Source of the DNA: Candidatus Heimdallarchaeota archaeon
Lineage (GTDB): Archaea > Asgardarchaeota > Heimdallarchaeia > Heimdallarchaeales > Heimdallarchaeaceae
Reading direction: 5' to 3'
Assembly (NCBI GenBank): GCA_030603365.1
Contig: JAUVXV010000017.1
Coordinates: 1 to 63,686, forward strand
Length of the DNA stretch: 63,686 nucleotides
Below are positions 49,193-57,500 of the stretch, piece by piece; positions within the stretch are counted from its first letter, which is position 1, and every line of letters begins with the position of its first letter. A program made the translations under genes and the position numbers. Under the pieces are notes generated by a model. It had not been told where the DNA came from, searched no databases, and saw only the letters and a list, made by a program, of their open reading frames with translations.

Positions 49193-52160
49193 ATTTTAAT
49201 TTATTTTTACGAGTTCTCATAATTACAATTAAGAAGGTAACAGTAGCAAGCATCAAACCTGAAATTGTACTAAACTCGTAAATAACAGGTACATACACAA
49301 TACTCCAACAATTTGAAAGAGTGCTGTTTCCGATAAAGTTACTGGCAACAATAACATAGTAGAATGTTCCTACTGTTGGAAGTGTGTCGATATAGAAATG
49401 TGTGACAGAGTCACCAATTGGAGTAAGACCTTCAACCGATAAGATATTGGAAGTTGAACGAAAGATATAGTATAATGAAGCTCCTGGTAAATCATTCCAG
49501 TTCAAGGATAATGTAGCAATATAGGTAGGATTAGGTAAAATAGGAGACAATATAGGAGCAGTAGGAGGACCTGCGAAGTGTTTAAGGAAAATATCTGAAT
49601 CAATTCCTGAACTTGCATAATCAGTATAATCTTCCCACGCTACATGGATATATCCTATAGAATCAATAGCAAGAGAGGGACGAACAGAATCATCTGTACT
49701 TTCTGTGGAAACCACTTCTGTTGCATTCCACGAGGAGGTAGAAGCATCCCAGTATTTATAGAAAATATCCGAATCTAATCCAGCTCCAGCATAATCAGTC
49801 TCATCATGCCAAGCTACATGGACATTTCCTTTATCATCCACAGCAAGAGAAGGATAGAGAGAATAGTCTGTACTTTCTGTGGAAACGACTTCAGTAGTAG
49901 TCCAGGAGGAGGTAGAGTTATCCCAATGTTTGTAGAAAATATCCCAGTCTGTTCCACCTGCACCAGCATAATCTGTGTAATCCAACCACACTACATGGAC
50001 ATTCCCTGAAGAATCTACAGCAAGAGAAGGTTCGAAAGAAGTATCTGTACTTTCAGTAGAAATTACTTCTGTCACAATCCAGGAGGAAGTGGAAGCGTTC
50101 CAGAATTTGTAGAAAATATCATAATCCCCTCCAGCTCCTGCATAAGCAGTTCTATCATCCCAAGCTACATGGATATTCCCTTTATCATCCACAGCAAGAG
50201 AAGGAGCACTAGAATGACCTGTACTTTCTGAAGAAACCACCTCTGTTGTGGTCCAGGAGGAGGTAGAAGAGTTCCAATGTTTATAGAAGATATCTATATC
50301 TGTTCCACTACCTCCATAAGCAGTTCTATCATTCCAAGCTACATGGACATTCCCTGAAGAATCTACAGCAAGAGAAGGAGAATAAGAATTATCTGTACTT
50401 TCGGTAGAAACCACCTCTGTTGTGGTCCAGGAGGAGATAGAAGAGTCCCATCGTTTATAAAAAATATCTGTATCTGATCCAGCACCTGCATAATCAGTCT
50501 CATCATACCACACTACATGGACATTCCCTAAAGTATCGACAGTAAGAGAAGGAACCCAAGAAATATGTGTACTTTCTGTGGATACAACTTCTGTTGTATC
50601 CCATGAGGAGATAGAAGCATTCCAGAAATTGTAGAAAATATCCGAATCTAATCCAGCTCCAGTATAATCAGTCTCATCATGCCAAGCTATATAGACATTT
50701 CCTGCAGCATCAGTAGCAAGAGAAGGACGATTAGAATCATCTGTACTTTCTGTGGAAACGACTTCTGTTGTGGTCCAGGAGGAGGAGGAAGCTTTCCAGA
50801 ATTTGTAGAAAATATCTCTGTCAACACCAGCACCAGCATAGTCTGTATAATCATGCCAAGCTACATGAACATTCCCTACAGAATCCACTGCAAGAGAAGG
50901 ATAAGCAGAATCTAATATACTTCCTATGGAAACCACTTCTGTTGTATTCCATGTGGAGATAGAAGCGTTCCAGAATTTGTAGAAAATATCCCTATCCCCT
51001 CCAGCTCCAGCATAAGCAGTTCTATCTTCCCAAGCTATATACACATTCCCAGCTGAATCTTCCCCAAGAGAAGGTTCATAAGAATCAAATGTACTTTCGG
51101 TGGAAATGACTTCAGTAGTAGTCCAGGAAGAGATAGAATCATTCCAACGTTTATAGAAAATATCTGGATCTGTTCCTGCACCAGCATAATCAGTACCATC
51201 ATACCACGTTATATGGACATTTCCTAAAGAATCCACTGCAAGAGAAGGACGAACAGAATAGTTTGTACTTTCGGTGGAAACGACTTCAGTAGTAGTCCAG
51301 GAGGAGGAAGAAGCGTTCCAATGTTTGTAGAAAATATCTGAATATATTCCTGCACCTGCATAATCAGTACCATCTTCCCACGTTATATGGACATTTCCTA
51401 CAGAATCAGTAGCAAGAGAAGGAAAAAAAGAGTAATCTGTACTTTCGGTAGAAACAACTTCTGTTGTGGTCCATGAGGAGATAGAAGCGTCCCATCGTTT
51501 ATAAAAAATATCCTTATCTGATCCTGCACCTGCATAATCAGTGCCATCTTCCCACGTTATATGCACATTTCCTACAGCATCAACAGCAATAGAAGTATGA
51601 TGAGAACCATCTGTGCTTTCTGTGGAAACCACTTCTGTTGTGGTCCATGAAGAGGTAGAAGCGTTCCAATGTTTGTAGAAAATATCTGTATCTGTTCCAC
51701 TTCCTGCATAAGCAGTGTAATCACTCCAAGTTATATGCACATTCCCTGCAGCATCAACAGCAAGTGAAGGATTTATAGATTGACTTGTACTTTCTGTGGA
51801 AACAACTTCTGTTGAGGTCCAGGAGGAGATAGAAGCGTTCCAACGTTTGTAAAATATATCATAATCTGTTCCAGTCCTCACATTATCAGTATAATCCTCC
51901 CACGCTATATGCACATTCCCTGCTTCATCTGTAGCAAGAGAAGGAGAAGTAGAAAAATGTTCACTTTCTGTGGACACAACTTCTGTTATAGTCCATTTCC
52001 AATCCGATTGATCAAAAGAATCTGTTGTATGTTTTTTATAGTTTTCTTCTGGGAGAGCTTGTGTGTTAAGAGTCTTAAGAAAAGAAGTGCTTAGTAATAG
52101 ACCAATAATGAGAATAATTAAACTTATAGAAAATTTATTGTTTTTGCTTTTCACTTTCAT
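49191..52160 (-). CDS. Repeat surface protein 2: fourteen-repeat beta-propeller protein
   Basis: 989 residues. Signal peptide about 1-33 (ISLIILIIGLLLSTSFL), then fourteen repeats of 58-60 residues of the same type as in its three relatives, each with TTEVVSTEST, PSLAVDxxGNVH(I/V)(A/T)W, TDYAGAG and DIFYKxW. Fourteen is twice seven, so two stacked seven-bladed propellers are likely. At the repeat joins N-A-S or N-x-S/T occurs in most blades, giving a ladder of glycosylation sequons. Then a Fn3-like domain (LSPILPNPTYIATLSLNWNDLPG) and an anchor (FSTISGLMLATVTFLIVIM, RTRKNKLK). The largest protein of the window; ligand unknown. Confidence 0.9.
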   Translation of the reverse strand: MKVKSKNNKFSISLIILIIGLLLSTSFLKTLNTQALPEENYKKHTTDSFDQSDWKWTITEVVSTESEHFSTSPSLATDEAGNVHIAWEDYTDNVRTGTDYDIFYKRWNASISSWTSTEVVSTESTSQSINPSLAVDAAGNVHITWSDYTAYAGSGTDTDIFYKHWNASTSSWTTTEVVSTESTDGSHHTSIAVDAVGNVHITWEDGTDYAGAGSDKDIFYKRWDASISSWTTTEVVSTESTDYSFFPSLATDSVGNVHITWEDGTDYAGAGIYSDIFYKHWNASSSSWTTTEVVSTESTNYSVRPSLAVDSLGNVHITWYDGTDYAGAGTDPDIFYKRWNDSISSWTTTEVISTESTFDSYEPSLGEDSAGNVYIAWEDRTAYAGAGGDRDIFYKFWNASISTWNTTEVVSIGSILDSAYPSLAVDSVGNVHVAWHDYTDYAGAGVDRDIFYKFWKASSSSWTTTEVVSTESTDDSNRPSLATDAAGNVYIAWHDETDYTGAGLDSDIFYNFWNASISSWDTTEVVSTESTHISWVPSLTVDTLGNVHVVWYDETDYAGAGSDTDIFYKRWDSSISSWTTTEVVSTESTDNSYSPSLAVDSSGNVHVAWNDRTAYGGSGTDIDIFYKHWNSSTSSWTTTEVVSSESTGHSSAPSLAVDDKGNIHVAWDDRTAYAGAGGDYDIFYKFWNASTSSWIVTEVISTESTDTSFEPSLAVDSSGNVHVVWLDYTDYAGAGGTDWDIFYKHWDNSTSSWTTTEVVSTESTDYSLYPSLAVDDKGNVHVAWHDETDYAGAGLDSDIFYKYWDASTSSWNATEVVSTESTDDSVRPSLAIDSIGYIHVAWEDYTDYASSGIDSDIFLKHFAGPPTAPILSPILPNPTYIATLSLNWNDLPGASLYYIFRSTSNILSVEGLTPIGDSVTHFYIDTLPTVGTFYYVIVASNFIGNSTLSNCWSIVYVPVIYEFSTISGLMLATVTFLIVIMRTRKNKLK

Positions 52161-52179
52161 AATATCAACTCTTTTTAGA

Positions 52180-52254
52180 TTGTCAACTTAGTTTAAACAA
52201 GAGAGTTTTTTCAAACTGTTAACATTAAGCGTCAGAAATAAAAACATTTTCTAG
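52180..52254 (-). promoter_or_regulatory. Promoter of gene 49191-52160
   Basis: 52237-52254 on the minus strand reads CTAGAAAATGTTTTTATT, the shared BRE/TATA. The leader near 52182-52208 (GTTTAAAC inside a weak AACT/AGTT pairing) is a degraded form of the hairpin. Confidence 0.5.
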
Positions 52255-52277
52255 AAATCAAAGATGAAAAAAAGTGA

Positions 52278-52297
52278 GAACTAGAATTGTCTAGTTC
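52278..52297 (-). terminator. Terminator hairpin spanning the stop codon of gene 52291-54045
   Basis: GAACTAGA (52278-52285) and TCTAGTTC (52290-52297) form a perfect 8-bp stem; the TAG stop (52291-52293) is inside it. CTTTTTTT follows on the minus strand. Confidence 0.65.
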
Positions 52298-54045
52298 AGT
52301 TTAGAATTTTTCTTACGAGTTCTAATAACTACAAACAACAAAGCGAAAGTTCCAAAAATCCAAAGTGAATCAATTTTAGTTTTAGTTGTTGTTACTATTT
52401 TATATTCAATATCTTGACAATTAGAATGCGAGCTGTTCCCTGCAAAGTTTTCAGCAACAACAACATAGTAGTATACTCCTTCAGAAGGTAAAGTGTCGAT
52501 ATAGTCACTTGAGGAAACAGTTGTAATGGGTACGAGTCCTTCAACAGTTGAGATGTTAGATGTGGAGCGATAAACATAGTAAGTATCTGCCCTAAAAACA
52601 TTATTCCAATCAAGATTTACAATATCATTTTCAGTAGGGTTAGGGGAAATAGAAGCAAGTTCAGGAGCAGCTGGTGGTCCTGCAAAAAGCTTATAGAAAA
52701 TATCAGATCCTGGTCCTAAATCACCATAATCAGTAAAATCTTCCCACGCTATATGGACAGTACCTAAAGTATCGACCGCAAGCGAAGGATGGTAAGAATC
52801 AGAGGTATGTGGGTAATTAGCTATACTTTCGGTGGAAACTACTTCTGTTATAGTCCAAGTGGAGGTAGTAGCGTCCCAGCGTTTGTAGAAAATATCATTA
52901 TCTTCCCCAGCTCCAGCATAATCAGTTTCATCATCCCATGTTATGTGGACATCCCCTGCAGAATCGACAGCAAGAGAAGGATTCGTAGACCAATCTACAC
53001 TTTCAGTGGAAACTACTTCTGTCGTAATCCAAGTGGAGGTAGTAGCGTCCCAGCGTTTGTAGAAAATATCATTATCTGTTCCACTCCCCGCATAATCAGT
53101 ATAATCTACCCACGCTATATGGACATTCCCAAGAGAATCCACAGCAAGAGAAGGGGAGTCTGAATTATCTGCACTTTGGGTGGAAACTACTTCTGTCGTA
53201 ATCCAAGTGGAGGTAGTAGCGTCCCAGCGTTTGTAGAAAATATCATTATCTGTTCCACTCCCCGCATAATCAGTATCATCACTCCACGCTATATGGACAT
53301 TCCCGAAAATATCCACAGCAAGAGAAGGAAACCTAGAAAAAGCTGTACTTTCGGTGGAAACAAGTTCTGTAGTGGTCCACGAGGAGGAAGAAGCGTTCCA
53401 GCGTTTGTAGAAAATGTCCCAATCAAACTCTGCATCATACCATGCTATGTGGACATTCCCGAAAATATCCACAGCAAGAGAAGGAAACCTAGAACGATCT
53501 GTACTTTCTGTGGAAACAAGTTCTGTTGTAGTCCACGAGGAGGAAGAAGCATCCCAGTATTTGTAGAAGATATCCTGATCTGTTCCTGCTCCAGCATAAT
53601 CAGTTGCGTCATGCCACGCTATGTGGACATTCCCGAAAATATCCACAGCAAGAGAAGGACCCCATGAAAAATCTGTACTTTCTGTGGAAACAAGTTCTAT
53701 TGTTGTCCACGAGGAGGAAGAAGCGTCCCAGCGTTTGTAGAAAATATCTTCATCTGCTCCACTACCTGCCAAATAAACACTTTCATCCATCCATGCTACG
53801 TGGACGTTCCCTAACGTATCGACAGCAAGAGAAGGTACATGAGAACTACTATAACTTTCGGAGGAAACTACCTCTGTCGTATTCCATTTCCAAGTAGAAC
53901 GATCAAAGGAATCTATTTTGAATTGATTGTTTTTTTCCTCTAGTAGAGCTTTTGCTTTAAATGTATTTGGACTTGAAGCTGTAATTAAGAAATAAATAAT
54001 GAGAATACTTAAGCTTATAGAAAATTTATTCTTTTTGTTTTTCAT
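52291..54045 (-). CDS. Repeat surface protein 3: seven-repeat beta-propeller protein
   Basis: 584 residues with signal peptide (about 1-35, FSISLSILIIYFLITASS), seven repeats of 52-65 residues, a Fn3-like domain (LASISPNPTENDIVNLDWNNVFRADTYYVYRS) and an anchor helix (SLWIFGTFALLFVVI, RTRKKNSKLN). The first repeat has an inserted residue (YLAGSG), the third is shortened (YDAEFDWDIFYKRW), and the last is enlarged (ESIANYPHTSDSYHPS). Seven blades would close one propeller. The ATG has AGAAGTG upstream. Likely paralog of the genes on both sides. Confidence 0.88.
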   Translation of the reverse strand: MKNKKNKFSISLSILIIYFLITASSPNTFKAKALLEEKNNQFKIDSFDRSTWKWNTTEVVSSESYSSSHVPSLAVDTLGNVHVAWMDESVYLAGSGADEDIFYKRWDASSSSWTTIELVSTESTDFSWGPSLAVDIFGNVHIAWHDATDYAGAGTDQDIFYKYWDASSSSWTTTELVSTESTDRSRFPSLAVDIFGNVHIAWYDAEFDWDIFYKRWNASSSSWTTTELVSTESTAFSRFPSLAVDIFGNVHIAWSDDTDYAGSGTDNDIFYKRWDATTSTWITTEVVSTQSADNSDSPSLAVDSLGNVHIAWVDYTDYAGSGTDNDIFYKRWDATTSTWITTEVVSTESVDWSTNPSLAVDSAGDVHITWDDETDYAGAGEDNDIFYKRWDATTSTWTITEVVSTESIANYPHTSDSYHPSLAVDTLGTVHIAWEDFTDYGDLGPGSDIFYKLFAGPPAAPELASISPNPTENDIVNLDWNNVFRADTYYVYRSTSNISTVEGLVPITTVSSSDYIDTLPSEGVYYYVVVAENFAGNSSHSNCQDIEYKIVTTTKTKIDSLWIFGTFALLFVVIRTRKKNSKLN

Positions 54046-54066
54046 AATAACACTTCTTTAAATTTT

Positions 54067-54135
54067 AATCTCGTTTAGAACAAACGAGATTTTTCAAATT
54101 GTTTACATTGGGAGCTTACAATAAAAGTATTTTCC
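54067..54135 (-). promoter_or_regulatory. Promoter and perfect leader hairpin of gene 52291-54045
   Basis: AATCTCGTTT (54067-54076) and AAACGAGATT (54082-54091) form a perfect 10-bp stem with a 5-base loop, 22 bases upstream of the ATG. The promoter is at 54119-54135 (minus strand GGGAAAATACTTTTATT). The predicted transcript starts within a few bases of the stem. Confidence 0.65.
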
Positions 54136-54241
54136 CTTTAGTTCAGATTTACCTCTAATTTACATTCTCATTTGGCACGAAAAAAGACAAAATTCATATG
54201 AAAATTGAAGCGAAATTCCGATGTAAAATTAAAAAAAGTAA

Positions 54242-54260
54242 GAACTAGTTAAACTAGTTC
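54242..54260 (-). terminator. Terminator hairpin spanning the stop codon of gene 54254-55999
   Basis: GAACTAGT (54242-54249) and ACTAGTTC (54253-54260) with a 3-base loop; the TAG stop (54254-54256) lies in the arm. CTTTTTTTAATTTT follows on the minus strand. Confidence 0.65.
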
Positions 54261-55999
54261 GGTTTAGAAGTTTTCTTACGAATTTTCATGATAACTACTG
54301 AGATGGCAAGAGTACCAAGTATCAAACTGGAAATTATTCCAAATTCTTCAACAATAGGGGCTATTTCAAAATCCATTATGGAACTCTGGGCACTATTACC
54401 ACTGGTATCATAAGAAATAAGGTAGTAATCTATGGTTGAGCCTGCGGCAAAAGGACCAATAATAGCACTGTATATCGTCTCTGAAGCAATCATGGAAACA
54501 CTAAACCATGAACCTCCATCAACACGAAAATAAAGAGTAACGTTATGAACTTCAACATTATCGGTAACATTTGCACTAATAGTTATCTGATCATCAAAAG
54601 TGGGTTCTGAAGGAAAATAAGTAACATCATTAAGTAAAGGAGCTGAAAAATCAACTGTTGTACCTTTATAGAAAATATCCGAATCTGCTCCAGCACCTTC
54701 GTAATCTGTGGTATCATACCATACAACATGATAATCACAACCAGTATCGGCGACATTAATCGAAGGATAGTAAGAACCACCTGTGCTTTCTGTTGAAACC
54801 ACTTCTGTCGTAGTCCATAAGGAGGTAGAAGTGTCTCCGCGCTTATAGAAAATATCCCAATCTGTTCCATTCCCAACATAATCAGTTGAATCTTGCCATA
54901 TTATATTTACATTCCCTTCAGCATCTGTATCAAGAGAAGACCAACCAGAAGCTTCTGTACTCTCTGTAGAAACCACTTCTGTCGTAGTCCACGAGGAGAT
55001 AGAAGCGTTCCAAAATTTATAGAAAATATCTGAATCGGTACCACAATTAGTATAATTAGTATGATCTTCCCACACTATATGTACAATCCCAGTAGCATCG
55101 GTAGTGAGAGAGGAATGGATAGAGGTAGCTGTACTCTCAGTGGAAATCACTTCTGTAGTGGTCCATATGGATGTGGAAGCTTCCCAACGTTTATAGAAAA
55201 TATCCTGATCTATTCCACTTCCAGCATAATCAGTATCATCAAACCACGTGATATGGATATTACCTGCAACATCAGTAGCAAGAGAAGGATCACCAGAATT
55301 AGAGTAACTTTCTGTGGAAACTACTTCTGTCGTAGTCCATGAGGAGGTAGAAGCGTTCCAACATCTATAGTAAACATCCCAATCTGTTCCACTCCAATCT
55401 TGCCACGCTATATGTACATTCCCTAAAATATCTACTGCAAGAGAAGGCTGAGAAGCTTCTGTACTCTCTGTAGAAACAAGCTCTGTTGAGGTCCACGAGG
55501 AGATAGAAGCGTTCCATTGTTTGTAGAAGATGTACCCATCTACTCTAGCTCCACCATAATCAGTATATTCTTCCCACGCTAAATGTACATTCCCAGCAAC
55601 ATCAACAGCAATGGAAGGATTGGAAGAGATTTCTGTACTCTCAGTAGAAACAACCTCTGTCGTAGTCCACGAAGAAGTTAATTTGTTCCATCTTTTGTAG
55701 AAAATATCATAATCTTCGCCTGCGCCTAAGATATCAGTTTGATCATCCCACGTTACATGCACATTCCCGATAGAATCAACGGTTTGGGATGGATGATAAG
55801 ATTTACCAGAACTTTCTGTTGAAACTACTTCCGTTGTATCCAATTCCCAGATTGAACCACTAAAGGAATCTGTATTGTACTTGTGTTTTTCATCTAGTAG
55901 AGCTTTTGTGCTAACAATATTGAGAGAAGAAGCGCTTATTAAAAAACCAATAATTAGAACACTTAAGCTCATAAATAATTTAGTTTTTTTCTTTTTCAT
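54254..55999 (-). CDS. Repeat surface protein 4: seven-repeat beta-propeller with a different stalk domain
   Basis: 581 residues. Signal peptide (about 1-32, LFMSLSVLIIGFLISASS), seven repeats (52-60 residues; the third is short, SGTDWDVYYRCW), then, in place of the Fn3-like domain of the other three, a different Ig-like beta domain (LNDVTYFPSEPTFDDQITISANVTDNVEVHNVTLYFRVDGG ... IIGPFAAGSTIDYYLISYDTSGNSA), as found in many archaeal surface proteins. Anchor FGIISSLILGTLAISVVIM, KIRKKTSKPN. The stalk has been swapped relative to its paralogs while repeats, anchor and flanks are shared. Confidence 0.88.
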   Translation of the reverse strand: MKKKKTKLFMSLSVLIIGFLISASSLNIVSTKALLDEKHKYNTDSFSGSIWELDTTEVVSTESSGKSYHPSQTVDSIGNVHVTWDDQTDILGAGEDYDIFYKRWNKLTSSWTTTEVVSTESTEISSNPSIAVDVAGNVHLAWEEYTDYGGARVDGYIFYKQWNASISSWTSTELVSTESTEASQPSLAVDILGNVHIAWQDWSGTDWDVYYRCWNASTSSWTTTEVVSTESYSNSGDPSLATDVAGNIHITWFDDTDYAGSGIDQDIFYKRWEASTSIWTTTEVISTESTATSIHSSLTTDATGIVHIVWEDHTNYTNCGTDSDIFYKFWNASISSWTTTEVVSTESTEASGWSSLDTDAEGNVNIIWQDSTDYVGNGTDWDIFYKRGDTSTSLWTTTEVVSTESTGGSYYPSINVADTGCDYHVVWYDTTDYEGAGADSDIFYKGTTVDFSAPLLNDVTYFPSEPTFDDQITISANVTDNVEVHNVTLYFRVDGGSWFSVSMIASETIYSAIIGPFAAGSTIDYYLISYDTSGNSAQSSIMDFEIAPIVEEFGIISSLILGTLAISVVIMKIRKKTSKPN

Positions 56000-56027
56000 A
56001 ATAACAACCTATTTTGTTAATCTATTA

Positions 56028-56095
56028 TTTCGTTTAAATTTACACGAAAATTATCGAATCATGTACAATAATGATTGGGAATAAAAACATTTTCC
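56028..56095 (-). promoter_or_regulatory. Promoter and leader hairpin of gene 54254-55999
   Basis: TTTCGT (56028-56033) and ACGAAA (56044-56049) form the leader hairpin. 56080-56095 on the minus strand reads GGAAAATGTTTTTATT, the promoter consensus. Confidence 0.6.
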
Positions 56096-56207
56096 TTCTT
56101 TGATTTCTATTTCTTTGCTACAGTTTTACTATTTAATTCATAACTTAAATTCTTTATAACTCTCCAAAAAAGGCAAAATTCATATGAGAAAAGAATATTG
56201 TCAAACC

Positions 56208-57500
56208 ATGAAGGCTATAATCAATGTAAAAATCTATGATTATGAGACCTATATAGAAAACGGTTATTGTATTTATGGTAAAGAAATAGTTGAAGTTGGA
56301 ACTATGGACAATTTTCCTGATTTTGATGAAGAGATTATTGATGGAACTAACCAAATACTTCTCCCTGGGTTCATTAATTCTCATACACACATCTATTCTA
56401 CACTAGTTCGAGGAGCTTCCATACCTTTTAACCCCAAGAGTTTTAGAGATATTCTTGAACAGCTCTGGTGGAAGTTTGACAGCAAGTTGGATAATACTTC
56501 TACTTTCCACAGCGCCATGGTTTATGGATTAGAATCTTTGAAAAGTGGTGTAACTTCGTTAATTGATCATCACGCAAGTGGTTTAGAAATTATTGGCAGT
56601 CTTGATGCACTAAAGAGAGCTATTGTTGACAAACTTGGTATGAGAGGGATTTTCTGTTTTGAAACCAGTGATCGTTTTAATATTACAGAATGCATCGAAG
56701 AAAATCTTGCTGGTTTAAAATATGACTCTCATGAAGCAAGAGGAATGTTTGGTCTACATGCATCCATGAGTCTTTCTGAAGAAACTCTCGATAAAGTTTC
56801 AAGGATTCTTGCTGGTGCTCCTATCCATGTTCATGTTGCTGAAAGTATAGAAGATGAAGAAGATTCTTTAGAAAAATATAACACACGAGTTATTGATCGA
56901 TATCTGAAGTATGGTCTTTTGAACAAAGATTCCATTCTTGCTCATTGTGTTCATATTGATGAACAAGAAGCAAAAAACATTAGTTACAAAAAAGCTGTTA
57001 TCGCTCTTAATCCAACTTCAAATATGAATAACGCTGTTGGTGCGTTCAATATTGATCTATTCAGAAACAACAATATTCCGATACTTATTGGTAATGATGG
57101 ACTCGGTACAAACATTGCTAAAGAATGGACCTATTTCTTCTTTGCTGGTAAAGCTGGTATCAACGATGCAGCTGGTATCGGTTTTGATGAATTGTTGAAA
57201 TACATTAATGGTTCTTATGAATACTTTGGTCGTCAAATGGGGATCAAAATTGGTAAAATCAAAGAAGGATACGTTGCTGATTTTGTTCTTGTTCCTTATC
57301 TTAATCCAACCGATATGAATCAAAGTAATGCCTTTGGTCATGTATTCTTTGGATTATTTGAAAATTTCAAACCATCTTATGTGATAGTCAAAGGAAAGAC
57401 CCTCATAGAGGACTACGAGAGTATTTTTGATGAGGAAACATTATATAAGAACGCCCATATTGCTTCTAAAGCCCTATGGGAAAGGTTAGGTGATGCTTAG
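56208..57500 (+). CDS. ssnA: SsnA-like amidohydrolase/deaminase
   Basis: 430 residues from the ATG at 56208 (an upstream in-frame ATG at 56184 is in the repeated flank). Amidohydrolase metal ligands: PGFINSHTHIYS (HxH), SLIDHHAS, HVHVAESIED (His), ILAHCVHIDE (His), IGNDGLGTN (Asp). The segment IALNPTSNMNNAVG is close to the NPxSNMNNAVG of SsnA. SsnA proteins belong to the deaminase branch and sit with xdhD and ygfK in bacterial purine-use clusters. First gene of a five-gene operon; the next ATG follows its stop at once. Confidence 0.88.
   Translation: MKAIINVKIYDYETYIENGYCIYGKEIVEVGTMDNFPDFDEEIIDGTNQILLPGFINSHTHIYSTLVRGASIPFNPKSFRDILEQLWWKFDSKLDNTSTFHSAMVYGLESLKSGVTSLIDHHASGLEIIGSLDALKRAIVDKLGMRGIFCFETSDRFNITECIEENLAGLKYDSHEARGMFGLHASMSLSEETLDKVSRILAGAPIHVHVAESIEDEEDSLEKYNTRVIDRYLKYGLLNKDSILAHCVHIDEQEAKNISYKKAVIALNPTSNMNNAVGAFNIDLFRNNNIPILIGNDGLGTNIAKEWTYFFFAGKAGINDAAGIGFDELLKYINGSYEYFGRQMGIKIGKIKEGYVADFVLVPYLNPTDMNQSNAFGHVFFGLFENFKPSYVIVKGKTLIEDYESIFDEETLYKNAHIASKALWERLGDA

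Noticed and set aside
49191..52160. Direct repeats of about 177 bases that could suggest a CRISPR or satellite array
   Set aside because: Period is three times 59 and the frame is kept throughout; they code for propeller blades. No short repeat with unique spacers was found in the window.
46390..55342. Plus-strand open frames, Cys- and Arg-rich and up to 163 codons, across the propeller genes
   Set aside because: They are antisense to the repeats, repeat with the same period, and lack starts with ribosome sites.
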